From Druceiella hillmani (lineage: Eukaryota > Arthropoda > Insecta > Lepidoptera > Hepialidae): DNA of 64,000 bases. The stretch's first letter is position 1. The number at the start of each line of letters is the position of its first letter. Position numbers and translations under genes: made by a program. Location: contig JAYKKI010000095.1 in assembly GCA_039881145.1 (NCBI GenBank), forward strand, positions 5,570,501-5,634,500, given 5' to 3'. Below are positions 23,285 through 35,934 of this stretch, one piece after another. The notes beneath the pieces are model-generated. The model was not told where the DNA came from and did not search any database. It worked only from the letters and a program-made list of their open reading frames with translations.

Positions 23285-26200
23285 TATTCTAATTCAGATC
23301 CGATGTAAACATTTGAGCGTTGTGGATTACTTCCTAGCTATAGATAACAAAATATTCTATAAAATAGGTCAGCAATTTCAGCTGTTCTTAGTTATGCATG
23401 TTGTAATTTAAGCGTTTATTGAGGTGGGTCAATGGCTATAGGCTATAAAATATGCCTCATAAAATGAACCAGCAGGTATCATTACTAATTCAGACTCGTA
23501 TAGTGCCTATAGATAACTGGAAATAAACTATATAGCCACGTTAATTTAGCTAATTTCTCGCAGTGCAAGCTTGTATTAATGTGTTACCAATATTGCAACA
23601 AACTGTTTGACTTATAAGTGCTTATATGCAGCGCCGCTCACGCGCGCCACGCCACGTCTTTTTCACGAAATTTACTTAAATTTTCTGGATATTTATACCT
23701 TATTTTCTCGAGAAAGTTTAAAGTAAAGCTTTCCAGCCATTTTTGGGAAAATTTATTATTATAATTTTTTCTTATTACAAGGGCCAGAAATTTCAAGTTA
23801 AAAAAATTAATAAACTATTTAAACTTTTTTTTAAAAACTTTCAAATATATATTTTTTTATTTAGGCATAATGGGGAAATATACAAAAAGTAAAAAAAAGA
23901 AAAAAGAAGCTTTTAATTTCCGCGTCTTCCATACTCTATGAGTACTTTAGATTCATCTTCCATTAAAATCTCCACTTTTTATCAACTTCATTCACTCGCT
24001 CGAAAGTAAAAACCTAAAACGTCCACTTAAAAATTTAACTCTAGCGCCGTTAAAAAATAACATTACTCATAATTAAATTAATTAATTCCATGTTAATTAA
24101 TCATATGTTAAATTCACCCCACGCTTTATCAGCAGCTCGCTCATCCACCTTAACTTAATTGACATTTATTTTTACGATAGGGATCATCCCTTGTATTAGG
24201 TTTCTTTCACAGTCACTGTGGGGGGCGCAGCCGGGCCGTTGCTATATGGGAATAAATCCCCCAGGCAAAGGCGCTTCGCAATACAGCGGTGGGTAAAAAA
24301 TGTTGCATTGTCGAATTAATGCGAGAGTCCTTTTGTGATGGGTCGATGTGATTTGTTCGTATAGTGGAATAAATTGGTATGCGATATTATATATGGGGAT
24401 TTTTTAGATTATTTTCAATAAAAGTGTTGGAGAAAGAAACGGCCCTCTTTTGAATTTGGTGTCACGTAGTTTATCGTGCAGAAGTGTCATAAAATATGTT
24501 GAAATATTTTTGTAACATTAAACTTTTGTTCAGAGGAAAAGATGATTCGGAAAATGAATAAAGGACATATATATTCATACGATATTCTTTATTTTAAACA
24601 TATATACATTCTTGACGAATCATGTGATATTTTATTCTTTTCGTTTATTTTTAGTATAGAATTTAAAAAAAAAATCTATTATAATTTATATTGGTTAGCA
24701 TAGTAATGTAATTACCATAAGCGATTAATTAATGGGATTCACATTCTGTTCATTATCACAGAAGTGTGTTAATGAAGTATAATGAAGTGTAGTATAAAGA
24801 ATAATAGAGGAAGTGAAAGGAAGCCCAAATTCCATTATAAAATTCAAAGGTTTTCAACATTTCCTAACCGTATATCTGTAAAATTTTGGTGGCGAATGTA
24901 AGAGTTGCAAATGTAACGTGACCTGCATCTACATAAATGCATCAGATTTACCAAAACCTGAGTACCTAGTTCTACACTGAACTTACAAGTGAACCATATT
25001 ATTGCCAAAAAAATAAATATAAATTTACATATTCTAAAAGGGAGGTATAGAATTCTGTTATGTAAAACGTGAACAAATTTAATAACACAATTTTACTACT
25101 AACCAAATTTTAATTTAATGAAGTATAAAATTTCAAATAAAATAAACGGAAATTTTTAAATTTACATTTAATTAAGTGGTAAATTAATTAAGCCGACCCG
25201 AAACAATAGACGAGAGTCGTCATTAATAAAAACTTGAAATGAGCAGCTTCAATAAAGTGTAATTGTCCATGATAATTGCACTTTATACAGCATCCACGCA
25301 TTAGTAATCTCCGACATTGTTTCTTGTCATCTCTAATGATTTCAAATGCGCGGCAAGCGGCACGCAACAAACTCTGCTAATACAACGAGCGTACATTGTA
25401 TATTTAATTACGAGTAGAACAATAACTGTTTTTGCTAACATACTTAATATAAATAGATCACTCTGTTCAGGCATACATTGTCCATATGTTATGCTTCCAG
25501 CGAATGCATAATATCTGTCTGCTAAAGTTTCGTTCACATCAAAGGGTAAACTTTGCTATTAAGCTGTATTCACATAAATATCATCCCGAAACCTTATCTT
25601 CATGCAACAATGCTTTTATGTGAGTAAAGTTTAAAGATTTCTATATATTTTCGATTGTTTTAGTATCAAAATTAATGACACAAGAATGTTATAGAATTAT
25701 CTTTCTGATAAAAAACAAGGTAGGCTCTATCGTATACATGACTGCAAGTGTTTCGGACGTAACAACATTTGCCAGTGATGAATGAAATTAAACCCATTTT
25801 AAAATGCAATATGATCTAATTTGTTACTTACAATATCTTTAAAACATAATTTGATTTGTGGTAGAAACTTATTAGTTAATACAAGTAATGATATGAAAAT
25901 AAGATACATGTCTAAGTGTTTCTGTGGTTATTTTTGAGTGATAATTATGTTTAAGAATAAGAACACATAGGTGTGGAATTTATTTGAGATTCATTTATCA
26001 ATCTCAAATAAATTCCGGAATTCAGGAATTTATTTAAACGAATGACATCAGGGCCTCGAATATATCTTTTATAGTTCCATAGAAACAGCCAAGGATGTAC
26101 AATCTAATTTTCGGAAGACTAACTTTTGTCCATGCCTATTTTGCGGAGTGTATTAACTTGAAAAATTACTTCATAACAATGAATAGAAAAGTACCAAGCG

Positions 26201-26622
26201 TACTAAATTATGGTGTTATATTAAAACTGCGTAAGATCCCATACAGTGATTTGCTCTCCGTCAGGGCAGGTTTGATATATTTTTTTGAACGTTATCTCGT
26301 ATTTATAAAGTCACACGACAGTGTGAAGGCTTTGTTTTTTCCCTTTTATATATTACTACTGTAAATCACACAACTTTATTGCTTCTTTTTACTCGCTGCT
26401 TTATCCATATGGCGTTGGGAAAATGTGAAAAGCATAGCTTTTTTAAAGATAAGGTATAGATCGCAATCATGCTATTTATGTAGTTACGAGGTAAATGTCA
26501 TATTGGACATAATTTGATAGACCGGAGTTAGTTTTGGCAGCGCTTGGGTGATAATTTTTAAAGTAAAAATAATCATTCTTCATTAAATGATAGCGTATCT
26601 ATGTGTAGTTTACTTTTCAGTT

Positions 26623-26623
<1 letters not shown>
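23282..26623. other. Mostly non-coding DNA with two G+C-richer patches
   Basis: No transposon or array is recognised over these 3.3 kb. Patches richer in G+C lie at about 24170-24320 (containing 'gtggggggcgcagccgggcc') and 25190-25420 (containing 'tcattaataaaaac'). Frames at 25188-25537 overlap on both strands and match nothing known. An 89-codon frame at 26095-26364 is likewise unrecognised. Conserved regulatory DNA is possible but unproven. Confidence 0.4.

Positions 26624-26700
<77 letters not shown>
26624..26700. repeat. (AT)n microsatellite at a LINE tail
   Basis: A TA run of about 75 bp passes directly into (TTTA)n, which on the minus strand is the (TAAA)n tail of the adjacent LINE copy. 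Confidence 0.95.
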
Positions 26701-26702
<2 letters not shown>

Positions 26703-27155
26703 TTATTTATTTATTTGTGTATTTATCAACTTTTATGCATAGTACATATGGCGGACTTATTGCTACACGAGCAATCTCTTCCAGTCAACCGTAACAATTG
26801 GTATTGAAATTTAGTTGGTAGACTGTAAAAGATTTTACAATGAAAATTATTTATGGTAGATTAGACAAAAAATATAAAAAAAATATAAAAGTATAAGTAA
26901 TACAAACTATTTACATGATTTGGGATGGGAAAGACAGGAAAGGACAAGGGCACAAAGGAAAAGGTTTCAGGAGAGACAGGACTTTTTCACTTGATCTTAG
27001 AAAATATTAAAGGACGTAATTTTCCTGGTGTCAGGATTCAGGTGATTCCAAATTTTTGCTACTTTGACAGTGAAGGATTTTTCGTAAGAGGTAGAGGTAT
27101 GTTTAGGAATAAGTAGGTTGAGTGAACTTACAGATCGTAGCCCAAGTAGTGTGAA
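26701..27155 (-). mobile_element. CR1/Jockey-like LINE, 3' terminus (copy B)
   Basis: The minus strand is collinear with copy A (11955-12545). It carries 'cctacttattcctaaacata', then the coding end with a reading similar to KIWNHLNPDTRKITSFNIF, then 'gattgctcgtgtagcaataa' and 'gtccgccatatgtac', and a tail of TAAA units. The frame is interrupted by a stop in the final segment. It is a 5'-truncated dead copy. The tail merges with the (AT)n tract at 26624-26697. Confidence 0.85.
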
Positions 27156-27343
27156 GTAAAGAAAAGCAAACAAATAAATTTATAATGTTTCACTTGCATT
27201 ATGTCAGTAGCTATAAGACAAATTTAGCGGCGGTGTTGTTTTATGATTCATGTGTTATCATAAATAGTCATTATTCATATTGAACTTGAAAATTTTTGTG
27301 TAATATCTACCACGAAAGCGTTGTATCTAAGTATGTGTATCTA

Positions 27344-27344
27344 A

Positions 27345-27394
<50 letters not shown>

Positions 27395-27413
27395 ACTTAG
27401 ATACACACACACG

Positions 27414-27480
<67 letters not shown>
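27344..27480. repeat. Compound (AT)n-(AC)n-(AT)n microsatellite
   Basis: Two AT tracts (about 27347-27392 and 27423-27478) flank a short (AC)n block at about 27402-27424. Confidence 0.97.
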
Positions 27481-27484
<4 letters not shown>

Positions 27485-27491
27485 TTTATAT

Positions 27492-27854
27492 GTGTGTCCC
27501 CGTTTATTTGCACCACCTTGCAATCAATACTCTCCCATCGCACATAATTGGTGTTTGTGTGCGGTAGTAGTCTCTAGACTCCTACAACGCCCTGGTTGCG
27601 TATGGGTAGCTGCAGTGTGGGAGATACTGTGGTTGAAAGTGGTCGACCTTGGACATTTTCCATTTCGACTATCGACCACCAAACCTCAGTTATTGAATGT
27701 ACTAGAATTAGTGACAATATACTGGAATGTCCTTGAATTATTAGTTCTGGATTGTTTGAGAAGCATTATGTTTAAATGTATTAGAACGTGTGAGAATGCA
27801 TTAGAATATCCTCGAATCTACTCCACGAGCAACTGGACAGAAAGGATCGAGTAG
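27492..27854 (+). other. Unrecognised 120-codon open frame
   Basis: This is the longest plus-strand frame in the window outside repeats and transposons. The first half is G+C-rich for this region. The second half contains a loose repetition of 'ttagaat/ttgaat' words. There is no signal peptide, no known domain and no clear splice context. A chance frame or a fragment of an unknown repeat is more likely than a gene. Confidence 0.2.
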
Positions 27855-28317
27855 GTTTTCGAATATGTGAGAACATTCTCAACTACTGATTAAACAACAG
27901 GTATGAATTTGTAGCCACAACAATTTTATATTAAAGAAACCAGTTATTTTGTCCAATTCAAGAACATTTTTACAATTGTCACCGTTTTTTATTAAAATTG
28001 CACTTAATATTTGTAGCTAGAAAAATGTTAAGAATCAATTCAATTTCTTTATGTTTTGAAACAAAATATCAGACAAGGACTTGATATTAAATGAAATTAG
28101 TTTCGAAAATATCTTTTTTGTCATAATGCTACGAAACAACAGCTGATACAAATGGAAATCGGCATGACCATTGCATTGAAGGTCGTGTGGTGGTTTGCGA
28201 TTAGCTAATGTTGCGTACGATACTCTATTTTAAGATTTAGGGAAAATTTAAAGTGGATTGTGTTTTATGTAACGGCTTCGGTGTGACTGTATCTTATTTT
28301 GCGTTACGATAGTATCA
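27855..28317. other. Non-coding DNA
   Basis: Nothing recognised. Confidence 0.5.
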
Positions 28318-28690
28318 TTATACATTTGCGTGTGTACGTATATATACAGGTAAGCGTGCTGAGAAATTAATTGAGGGGCCAGTTTTTATAAGTCGATTTG
28401 CCGTCGGGCGCTCATTAAATAAAGATGAATGGCCTATTACGAGTCGTATTTTAGATAAGTAGAAAAATATAAGCAAACCAGAAAGCAGGCAGCAATTCGA
28501 GATATTGCAAAAGTCATTAAGTCGACGAATGCCAATGAGATGAGACATCGTGCGATTCAATGCTGGCGGTGGTATTCCGAATTGTTCGGCGGAATGGATG
28601 GCGGAGTTTATTGTCGGTAGCGTTTTATGAATGATCGATCGCGCGAAGCGGCGTTTGTGACGTTGGAATGGTAAATTCGTTTTATTCAGA
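28318..28690. other. G+C-richer island, possible conserved non-coding DNA
   Basis: Base composition rises sharply over these 370 bp, with words such as 'tgccgtcgggcgctcattaa', 'ttatgaatgatcgatcgcgc' and 'attcggcggaat'-like strings. The 80-codon minus frame here has no recognisable domain. TAAT and ATCGAT cores recall insect enhancers, but this is suggestive only. Confidence 0.3.
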
Positions 28691-29819
28691 TTTGCAATGA
28701 TGCATTTAGATTATTATTAAATGATTTAGATGCCTGTAATTACAGATTCAGTAGCAAATTTGTAGAAATGGGTTATGATTATAAAACTTGGCTAACTGTA
28801 ACTGAAACACTTAAGTGTTAACTTATGTTAATAAAAAAATAGGCAAAGGGAAGAAATTTTTAAAATTATTTCAGTTTTATAGTTTTTTTCTTAGAGTTCC
28901 TTAATGAAACAAGCTAGCCTTTTCCATTTCATTATGTCCCCTGTTTATAATTTTGGACCCTGAAGGAAATTTTATAATATACCTTTCAAAATATACAACG
29001 TGCATTTTTTCATTTATACCATGACATGGAGTATTACCTGGTAGGCTTTTTATAATGAATTTGGTTTATTCTTTTTTATTTTGGAAGAAACTGATCTCCC
29101 ATTTATGAAATATTAAGCGTCAAAATGATTCAAATATATCCAGCTCTTTTAAATTTTTGACTGGTGTGTTGAAAATTAAAAAAAATGTGTAGATACAAGA
29201 ATTTAATTAGAATTTTTAAATGAAGATGTTTCAGTTAACTTGTATAAACAACTTTGGGGGCCGTAGATGACAATTAATTTTTAGTATTTGGGTATGTTTA
29301 TAAAATCTCATTTACATATGTTTAAAAATATAAAAACAAGGGACGTGATGAAATGCTAAGTGTTGCTTATTTCACTAAGGAATTTTGACATGAAACTGAC
29401 ATAAAAAACAATAAAACTGAAATAATTTTTAACTTCCACTTCCCTTTTTTTATTTGTTACTAATTAAAGTTAAAATTTTAATCTTTTATGTTACTTTTAA
29501 CCAATTTTATATTGGAACTCTGTTTTGTGGGGATTCTGAAACGCACTTGACTGGTTATCTGTTTGTATTTTCAGTTAACGAATGAGTTAACTCAATTTTT
29601 CGTCTATCAATGATTGTCATAATATATTTAACTTGTACATACTTAAAAAAGGAATTATGTAGTTAAAATGAAATACATGTCGTTAAAATAAATACATGGT
29701 AATGCGTCAAAAATAGAGCATTTTTTTAAATGAAGGGAAAAAGACAGAAACTAATTAAGATCTGAATTTAGTTATTTAACATCAATGGGTATATATTGAT
29801 AAACCGTAATAATTTACAA
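28691..29819. other. A+T-rich non-coding DNA
   Basis: No gene, transposon terminus or array recognised. Confidence 0.5.
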
Positions 29820-30110
29820 CACGGCCAAAGATGAAACCCGGAATAAGGAAGTCTAACGGAAAACTAAAGCGAAAATGGCAATGTGTAGATTGTAAGTGTT
29901 GAAGAACCAATAACCTATAGTATAAAAGTGTTGTCAAGTAGGATTTTGAACCTGGAAGCGCATTGTGGAACTTCTCCAGTCAGTTGAACTGACGACCTAA
30001 AAATACCGCCGGAAGCGACTAAATGCGGAAGATCGTCCGAAACGGTATGCCTTGGGAAATACCTATGTCCATCAGCAGATAGAGGCTGATGATGATGGTG
30101 ACCATAATGG
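29820..30110 (+). mobile_element. RTE-type LINE, C-terminal coding end and 3' tail
   Basis: Around 29990 a frame reads TDDLKI, and after a frameshift AEDRPKRYALGNTYVHQQ is encoded at about 30024-30080. This order (W-TDDL, then a DR-W-LG-AYVQQW-like ending) is the normal C-terminus of RTE-type LINE proteins in insects. The coding end is followed by 'gaggctgatgatgatgg', the trinucleotide-rich tail typical of RTE elements. Upstream frames are interrupted by stops. It is a 5'-truncated remnant. Confidence 0.7.
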
Positions 30111-30221
30111 TGACGTTCAAGTCTTATTGTTACCAAATGTTGTTATTATACTTCACATTACTTACGTTTTCACCTTTGCAGTCACGTATTTATAACATGT
30201 AACGTGACTATTAGGTAATAT

Positions 30222-30491
30222 ATAATAAATAAACAATGTTTCATTACTTATTGGGAACGAATAAACAGTTAAATAGTTTATTTCCATAAATAATTTCATG
30301 TACAAAAATATATATAATAAACAATGTTTCATTACTTATTTGGAACGAATAAACAGTTAAATAGTTTATTTCCATAAATAATTTCATGTACAAAAATATA
30401 TATAATAAACAATGTTTCATTACTTATTTGGAACGAATAAACAGTTAAATAGTTTATTTCCATAAATAATTTTATGTACAAAAATATATAC
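30222..30491. repeat. 88-bp tandem array, three copies
   Basis: 'caatgtttcattacttatt' begins at 30234, 30322 and 30410, exactly 88 bp apart, with only a few substitutions among units. Each contains 'gaacgaataaacagttaaat' and ends in 'tgtacaaaaatatat'. Two smaller duplications follow, at about 30546-30600 and 30660-30715. Confidence 0.92.
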
Positions 30492-31184
30492 GTGTGGTCA
30501 AAAACCTCTTTAGCCAATAATAACTCTTTCATTCGGAATACCGAAAAATATGTTGATTATTTATGACTGGGAATAAGTAGATTATTTATGACTGGTAATA
30601 TACTTCTAAAATGATAATTTTATTTATTCTTATACCTATTACATTTATTATAGTTTTTTATTATATCGATACATATCACAAACTATGAAATATTATATCG
30701 ACACATATCACAAACTTGTTGATATTGTTACTTGATTTACTACTTGGTTTAGATTATATTAAATCCGTGACTTAACGAGTAATTTCCACGCTCAAGAAAC
30801 TCTTTCTACCGAAATTGTGGAAGCGATGTGAAATTGTTCTGTACATTTTCGTTTTTTTCGTAAACTTCAATTGAAGAGTTCCGTTCGTAGAGTCCGACTG
30901 AATTTTGTTGTGGTTAGAAGCTAGACCTGGATCATAAAACGAACAAGCACAGGAACACTTTATTTTTAATCATCATATTGAAAATATCTTAAATTTAAAT
31001 AACAAATACTAAAATTAGGTTCAACTACAACGATTTTTAAATTCCGAGTAATATAAATATAAGTTTTCAATTTATCATCATAGTCTGTGGTTAACAGTTC
31101 AAAAATAATCTAATTAAATAAACTTCGTATTAACATGATATACCTTAATTTAAAAATGTTACCTATTTTATCCGACGTGACTTT

Positions 31185-31282
31185 AAATTTTATGACGTAC
31201 CTACATTATGACGTACCTAATTTTATGACGTACCTACATTATAACAAATTTTATGACGTACCTACATTACGTACGTCATAAT
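31185..31282. repeat. Short direct and inverted repeats of TTATGACGTACCTACATTA
   Basis: 'tatgacgtacctacatta' or its first half occurs four times between 31190 and 31270, then 'gtacgtcataat' appears inverted at about 31269-31280. The end can fold back as TTATGACGTAC / GTACGTCATAA. Confidence 0.8.
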
Positions 31283-32307
31283 ATTCGTAGTGTTAATCCA
31301 AATCACACTTAGATGCTTTTATTTTGTTTCTATTGCGTAATTATCTTATTGACCTTTGTTCAGCCTTTTACTCCAAAACATAAATTGCTACTTCAAAATT
31401 GCAAAAGTCATTTTCGTAAGTGGGTTGCTCAAGTAGTCGGCTGGTTCTGATGTTCTCAAACAGATATATTGGGCGTACAAAACAAAGGGTTCTACCCTTC
31501 CAAAAAGACCCCTCCAGGGAGGGAAACACACTGTAGATACATAGTTACGCAATTATTTAAACTCTCCAAAGACTTATAACAAGTTTATCCCTAAACGCAT
31601 AAACTGTGCCAAAACTAGACCATAACTTTAAATGGAAAGTAAAAAATAGTGTCACTCGAAAGGGGCCGCCGGTCTTATATTGAAGTCGATATCCGACACT
31701 TGAGTACACTAGATGGCAATATGCTATCTGAGACGAGAATATTACGTGTATATTTTAAAATAGTTTTAGTCAAACGCGAATAGCTTTCGGTTTTCAGTTT
31801 TTCTTTGTATTCAAGTGCTTCCTTTTAAACAAATAATGGCATATTGACAATTTTTTAAACTATTCGTATTGATATTCGACAAGCTAATTTATTTCTCAAG
31901 TGAAATGTAAGTGTTTATTTCCGGTCATACTTTAACGTCATTATAGTGATAAAAGTTAAAGCACTTGAAGTCTATACTAAAATTATTTGTTTTATTGCAC
32001 GAGAAAACGTCAAAGCATTTAATTTTGGTGCTTTTTAATTCAATTACGAAACTCTTATTGACATGTGTTCATAAGTAATTAAGTATAGGTAATAAAGGTG
32101 TAATATATAATGCGGGTAAAGAAGAGCATGTCGATAGTGCATCAAATTAAACAAAAAATTATAAGGAACTATATGAAAATTACCACCCGTTTCTGAAAAA
32201 AAAACATTGTTAAAACTGCGAATTAAGCGAAAAATAATTACATTTTTTTAGAAACAGTCTTCTAATATAGATAATTTTGATGAAAATTGGGAATTACCCG
32301 TACCAAT
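31283..32307. other. Non-coding DNA
   Basis: A small G+C-richer patch (31430-31740) has no recognised content. Confidence 0.45.
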
Positions 32308-32604
32308 CATAGCAATACTCTTGGTTACACCGGTATAAATCATAGCAATACTCTTGGTTACACCGGTATAAATCATAGCAATACTCTTGGTTACACCGGT
32401 ATAAATCATAGCAATACTCTTGGTTACACCGGTGTAAATCATAGCAATACTCTTGGTTACACCGGTATAAATCATAGCAATACTCTTGGTTACACCGGTA
32501 TAAATCATAGCAATACTCTTGGTTACACCGGTATAAATCATAGCAATACTCTTGGTTACACCGGTATAAATCATAGCAATACTCTTGGTTACACCGGTAT
32601 AAAT
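32308..32604. repeat. 33-bp minisatellite, exactly nine copies
   Basis: The unit starts 'catagcaatactcttggtta' and ends 'caccggtataaat'. Starts fall at 32308 and every 33 bp up to 32572. The only difference seen among the nine is one A-to-G in the fourth copy (ggtgtaaat), so the array is very homogeneous and young or gene-converted. Since 33 is a multiple of three and the unit lacks stops in three frames, about 108-codon open frames run through it on both strands. They encode 11-residue repeats (for example TGINHSNTLGY) and have no other support as genes. Confidence 0.97.
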
Positions 32605-33270
32605 CTTTTTCTCTAACCAAACGGACTAAATTTTATCTCTTATAAATATATGGAACAGGTTAGGTTCTGCCCAAGCTTAATTATGGTACGAAAATATGAT
32701 ATTTATTATTTTTAAGATGAAATCGGGTCGTTGCTGTTTTTTTCGTGAAAAGTGGAACGATTACATTTCTATAACTTAATTATATAAATGGTTAGGAAAA
32801 AAATAGTAAAAAAATACGCCATCTTCAAGGTTACAAAATTGTGGTCGGAACACTGTCCGGTTGGTTCATTACAGTGAATAAGCCTCAAGTAGTGGTTAGA
32901 TAAAAGTAATAAAAGTAAATTGAAATTTGTAACTAAAAAACAAACAAGTCCCTACAAAGAAATGGCTACGCCTATTCGTCTTTCTGTTTCTAATTAAAAA
33001 AAAAAAGAAAAAAAAATTTCAACATTTATTGGAGATGGTTTGAAATTACAATTCATTATTAAATCAATCTCAAAAACAAATGAACATATTTCATTTAACT
33101 ATGTGGGATGATGAACGGTAAAGTTTTTACAAGAACTATTGATTGTGCATTGTTTGCACGCTCATTGTTCCAATTGCTTATATAGTAAAAATATTTTGTT
33201 TGTACTGCTTTATGTAATTGCATTGCGATCAAAATAAAACTTTTCATGAAATACATATATATTTATATAT
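32605..33270. other. Non-coding DNA
   Basis: Nothing recognised. Confidence 0.5.
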
Positions 33271-33590
33271 TGTACACTTATATTTTATGTTCGAAGCTAT
33301 TTACATTTTATATCATATGTGACTTACCATTTCAAAGACGCCTTGTTCCGTTCAAATATTCCTATAATAAAATCCGATTCTATATACTTTACCATTTTTT
33401 GTGAATATTTTACGTCTGTGCAAAATATTGATCTTTATACAAAATACAATACCTGCTTACCCTTCGCAAGATAATAAATAACATGTCAAGTAGGTTAAAT
33501 GAGATAATCAGGCAGTATAAATAAAAAAACTCGTGAAAAACAAGTAGAACTGGTGCTACGGGTATCTTATACTTGATTAAGGTAGATTAA
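33271..33590 (+). repeat. Left arm of a 320-bp inverted pair
   Basis: The reverse complement of 36138-36456 aligns along this whole stretch, including 'catttcaaagacgccttgtt', 'tttacgtctgtgcaaaatat' and 'acaagtagaactggtgctac'. Small indels and substitutions separate them. Either these are two copies of a dispersed family in opposite orientation, or the long terminal inverted repeats of a 3.2-kb element. Confidence 0.85.
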
Positions 33591-33683
33591 ACTATTTCTC
33601 AATGATATTACATATTAATTTCATCGTTTTGATATTTGCTTAATTTATCTTTGACATGCGTTGCAATATTGGACACTATTTCT

Positions 33684-33745
<62 letters not shown>
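33684..33745. repeat. (AT)n microsatellite
   Basis: AT dinucleotides with a single G interruption near 33698. Confidence 0.97.
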
Positions 33746-33747
<2 letters not shown>

Positions 33748-33794
33748 ATGGTAAGAATTTGTCAAGCACGAGTTAATAGACAAATATAAAGAAA

Positions 33795-34295
33795 CTAGCG
33801 TGTCCCGTGCGAAGTCTTCGCATTATAAATTATTCAACTCAATTTAATAAATCAAAATTGATTGCAGGTATTCAATTCATTTCTAATTTTGCACACTGCT
33901 TATTACGTTTTTATTCCATTATGAAGCTCAGATGACAGATCAAACAAATATTTTACTAAAATTGACATATAGAGGCGCAAGTATCAAAAGCATTGAGCTA
34001 AAGCGCCACTTTATTTATACGTGAGTGGATTTGAAATTAAACAAAAATTTTACCGACCGTCAATCATATTGACGTTGAGCCGTTAGATGGCAGCATTGCT
34101 GTTTTGTGTATATAATTTTAATAATTAATTAATTTGCAAAAACAATAGCAATAATAAATTTTTTAGTTGTGGATGCCGGTAGAGCAAGCAATTATCTATA
34201 AAATGATATATAATTTATGTGGATTAGTTGTGAGGTTTTTTCTAAAAAGGGAGAGTAACATCTTAACCTTAGCGTATTAATATATATGATGATGA
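33795..34295 (-). mobile_element. Non-autonomous Helitron, copy 2 (minus orientation)
   Basis: Same end points as copy 1 (1953-2371): minus strand 5' TC start, 3' hairpin GCGAAGACTTCGC and terminal CTAG, inserted between A and T. It retains about 80 bp near the hairpin end (roughly 33830-33912) that copy 1 lacks, so this is the fuller version. Outside that gap the two are nearly identical, implying recent activity of the family. There is no coding capacity. Confidence 0.78.
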
Positions 34296-34859
34296 TTTTA
34301 ATTTTTCACGACGTAATAATAAATTGCACACTATATCTTTCACAGGTATAAAAACAATCTAATTATAAATATGCCTAATACCACATAGAAATAATCGAGG
34401 TTCGCAATTTTCCCTTTATTTGTACTATAAGACCTTCCATTAGGTCGACTTTCAAGATTGTGGGTCGATCGGAAGTACCCTATAAGTTTTGATGGTCAGT
34501 GAGCAAGATTATTTAATAAAAAATATGTTTTAAAGGACCATATGTTTTTGTTGTGTGAAATTTTTAAACCATATAGGGTTACAGCTTGCTATCTCAAGCC
34601 GTTTCTGAAAAAAAAAACTTCTATAAAGGTTGTAAGTTATTCTGTAAAAGTTCCAAATGATTATATAAAGGTTCCGATTTTTTTCATTTTAAGGGACGGA
34701 CCTTCAAAAATTACGTTTGTAAATTAGTATATTAGTGTTACATATTAAAGGAAGCTATCATTAGAGTTTTCCTTTTCTTTGATAAGAGATTTTCATTCAT
34801 AGTATACATGCCATAAACATATACATATAATGTAGCTGCTGGGAATCAGAAGATATAAC
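34296..34859. other. Non-coding DNA
   Basis: Nothing recognised; lies between the inverted arms at 33271 and 36456. Confidence 0.5.
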
Positions 34860-35150
34860 GTATATCCTTGTGCGGTGAATTCACTTCCGATTTGTCAACC
34901 ACATACACCTAAACTTGTCGCATGTATTTTGCGCAGTGTCGTCGCTTGCGCGGAATTGTACGTGTCAGGCTGCTACGGATGTTTCTAAAAATTTTATATC
35001 CACCCAGAGATCTCCAGGGATCGGCAACATTTCGCACGCGGACGTTATAAAATCAGTTGGAGTGATTTACGGCGGTGGCGGTACTACGTGGGCGGTGGCT
35101 GCAAGGTGGCGGGATGTTCCTTTGTTATGCACGGCTATGTTGTATTAGTT
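34860..35150. other. G+C-richer island with a 77-codon frame
   Basis: This patch includes 'ttacggcggtggcggtacta' and a frame at 34915-35148 that is unusually rich in Ala, Val and Gly codons for the region. No family is recognised. It could be conserved regulatory DNA or the remnant of a foreign insertion. Confidence 0.28.
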
Positions 35151-35934
35151 CGATAATATTCCAGTTTTCAGAATATTTTTGAAAAAATAAATTTTCAGTT
35201 TACGTTTTTATAAAATTTTGTCTTACTAAATATTATTATTGATGTAAAATTGTTGTTTTTATTACATCATTAGGGTAATGATAACTACTCTGAACTATTT
35301 GACGTGTTCTTTTTTCTATTTGCTTTAATTCATATTTATTTCGTCTCTTCGTTCATATAATTTCAACCTTTTAGACTAATTTATGCACAGTATTTTTTCC
35401 ACTGGCCATCAAGTGTTTTTATCATTTTACTTTATTTCGCACAATTTTTCTGTACTTGAATATTTATTTAGAAAAGAAAAACGAACTAAAAATATACAAA
35501 CTATATAGAAATTGAAATAATATCCATCTTTTATGATATTTCACAAAATTTACTGACTGGTTTTTAGGATTTCTTACCGTAAAGGGAAAAAACAATTTTT
35601 TGTTTTTTTTTTAAATGTTGTTTTGTTTTGCGGTACACAAAAATCGCGTAATATATAAATATCGTAAATATACATGAATATCGCGAATAGCGCGCAATTT
35701 TTAGTTTTTTTTAAAGTTTTGATTTCTTTTGCGATACGTGAACATCGCTTGAAAGGACTCGTTATAAGGAACTCTAAAAATATTTTCAAGATTTTAATTG
35801 GCTTATGACCAGAGATATAATCCAAAATAGGAAAAAACCCAAAAGGTGTTTTTTTAGGTGTGCCGTCACATTTAAGGGTACATGATATTTCTAATCAAAC
35901 TATTTATATTAGTTAGGATGGGCCCTCACCCTTA
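35151..35934. other. A+T-rich non-coding DNA
   Basis: Nothing recognised. Confidence 0.5.

Noticed and set aside
27590..27640. Resemblance of 'tatgggtagctgcagtgtgg' and following bases to the 3' part of 5S rRNA
   Set aside because: Needs a three-base insertion to align, and the upstream internal promoter elements of 5S genes are absent.
32248..32620. Three overlapping repeat-protein frames of about 108 codons on both strands
   Set aside because: They result from a stop-free 33-bp repeat unit and have no unique coding sequence on either side.
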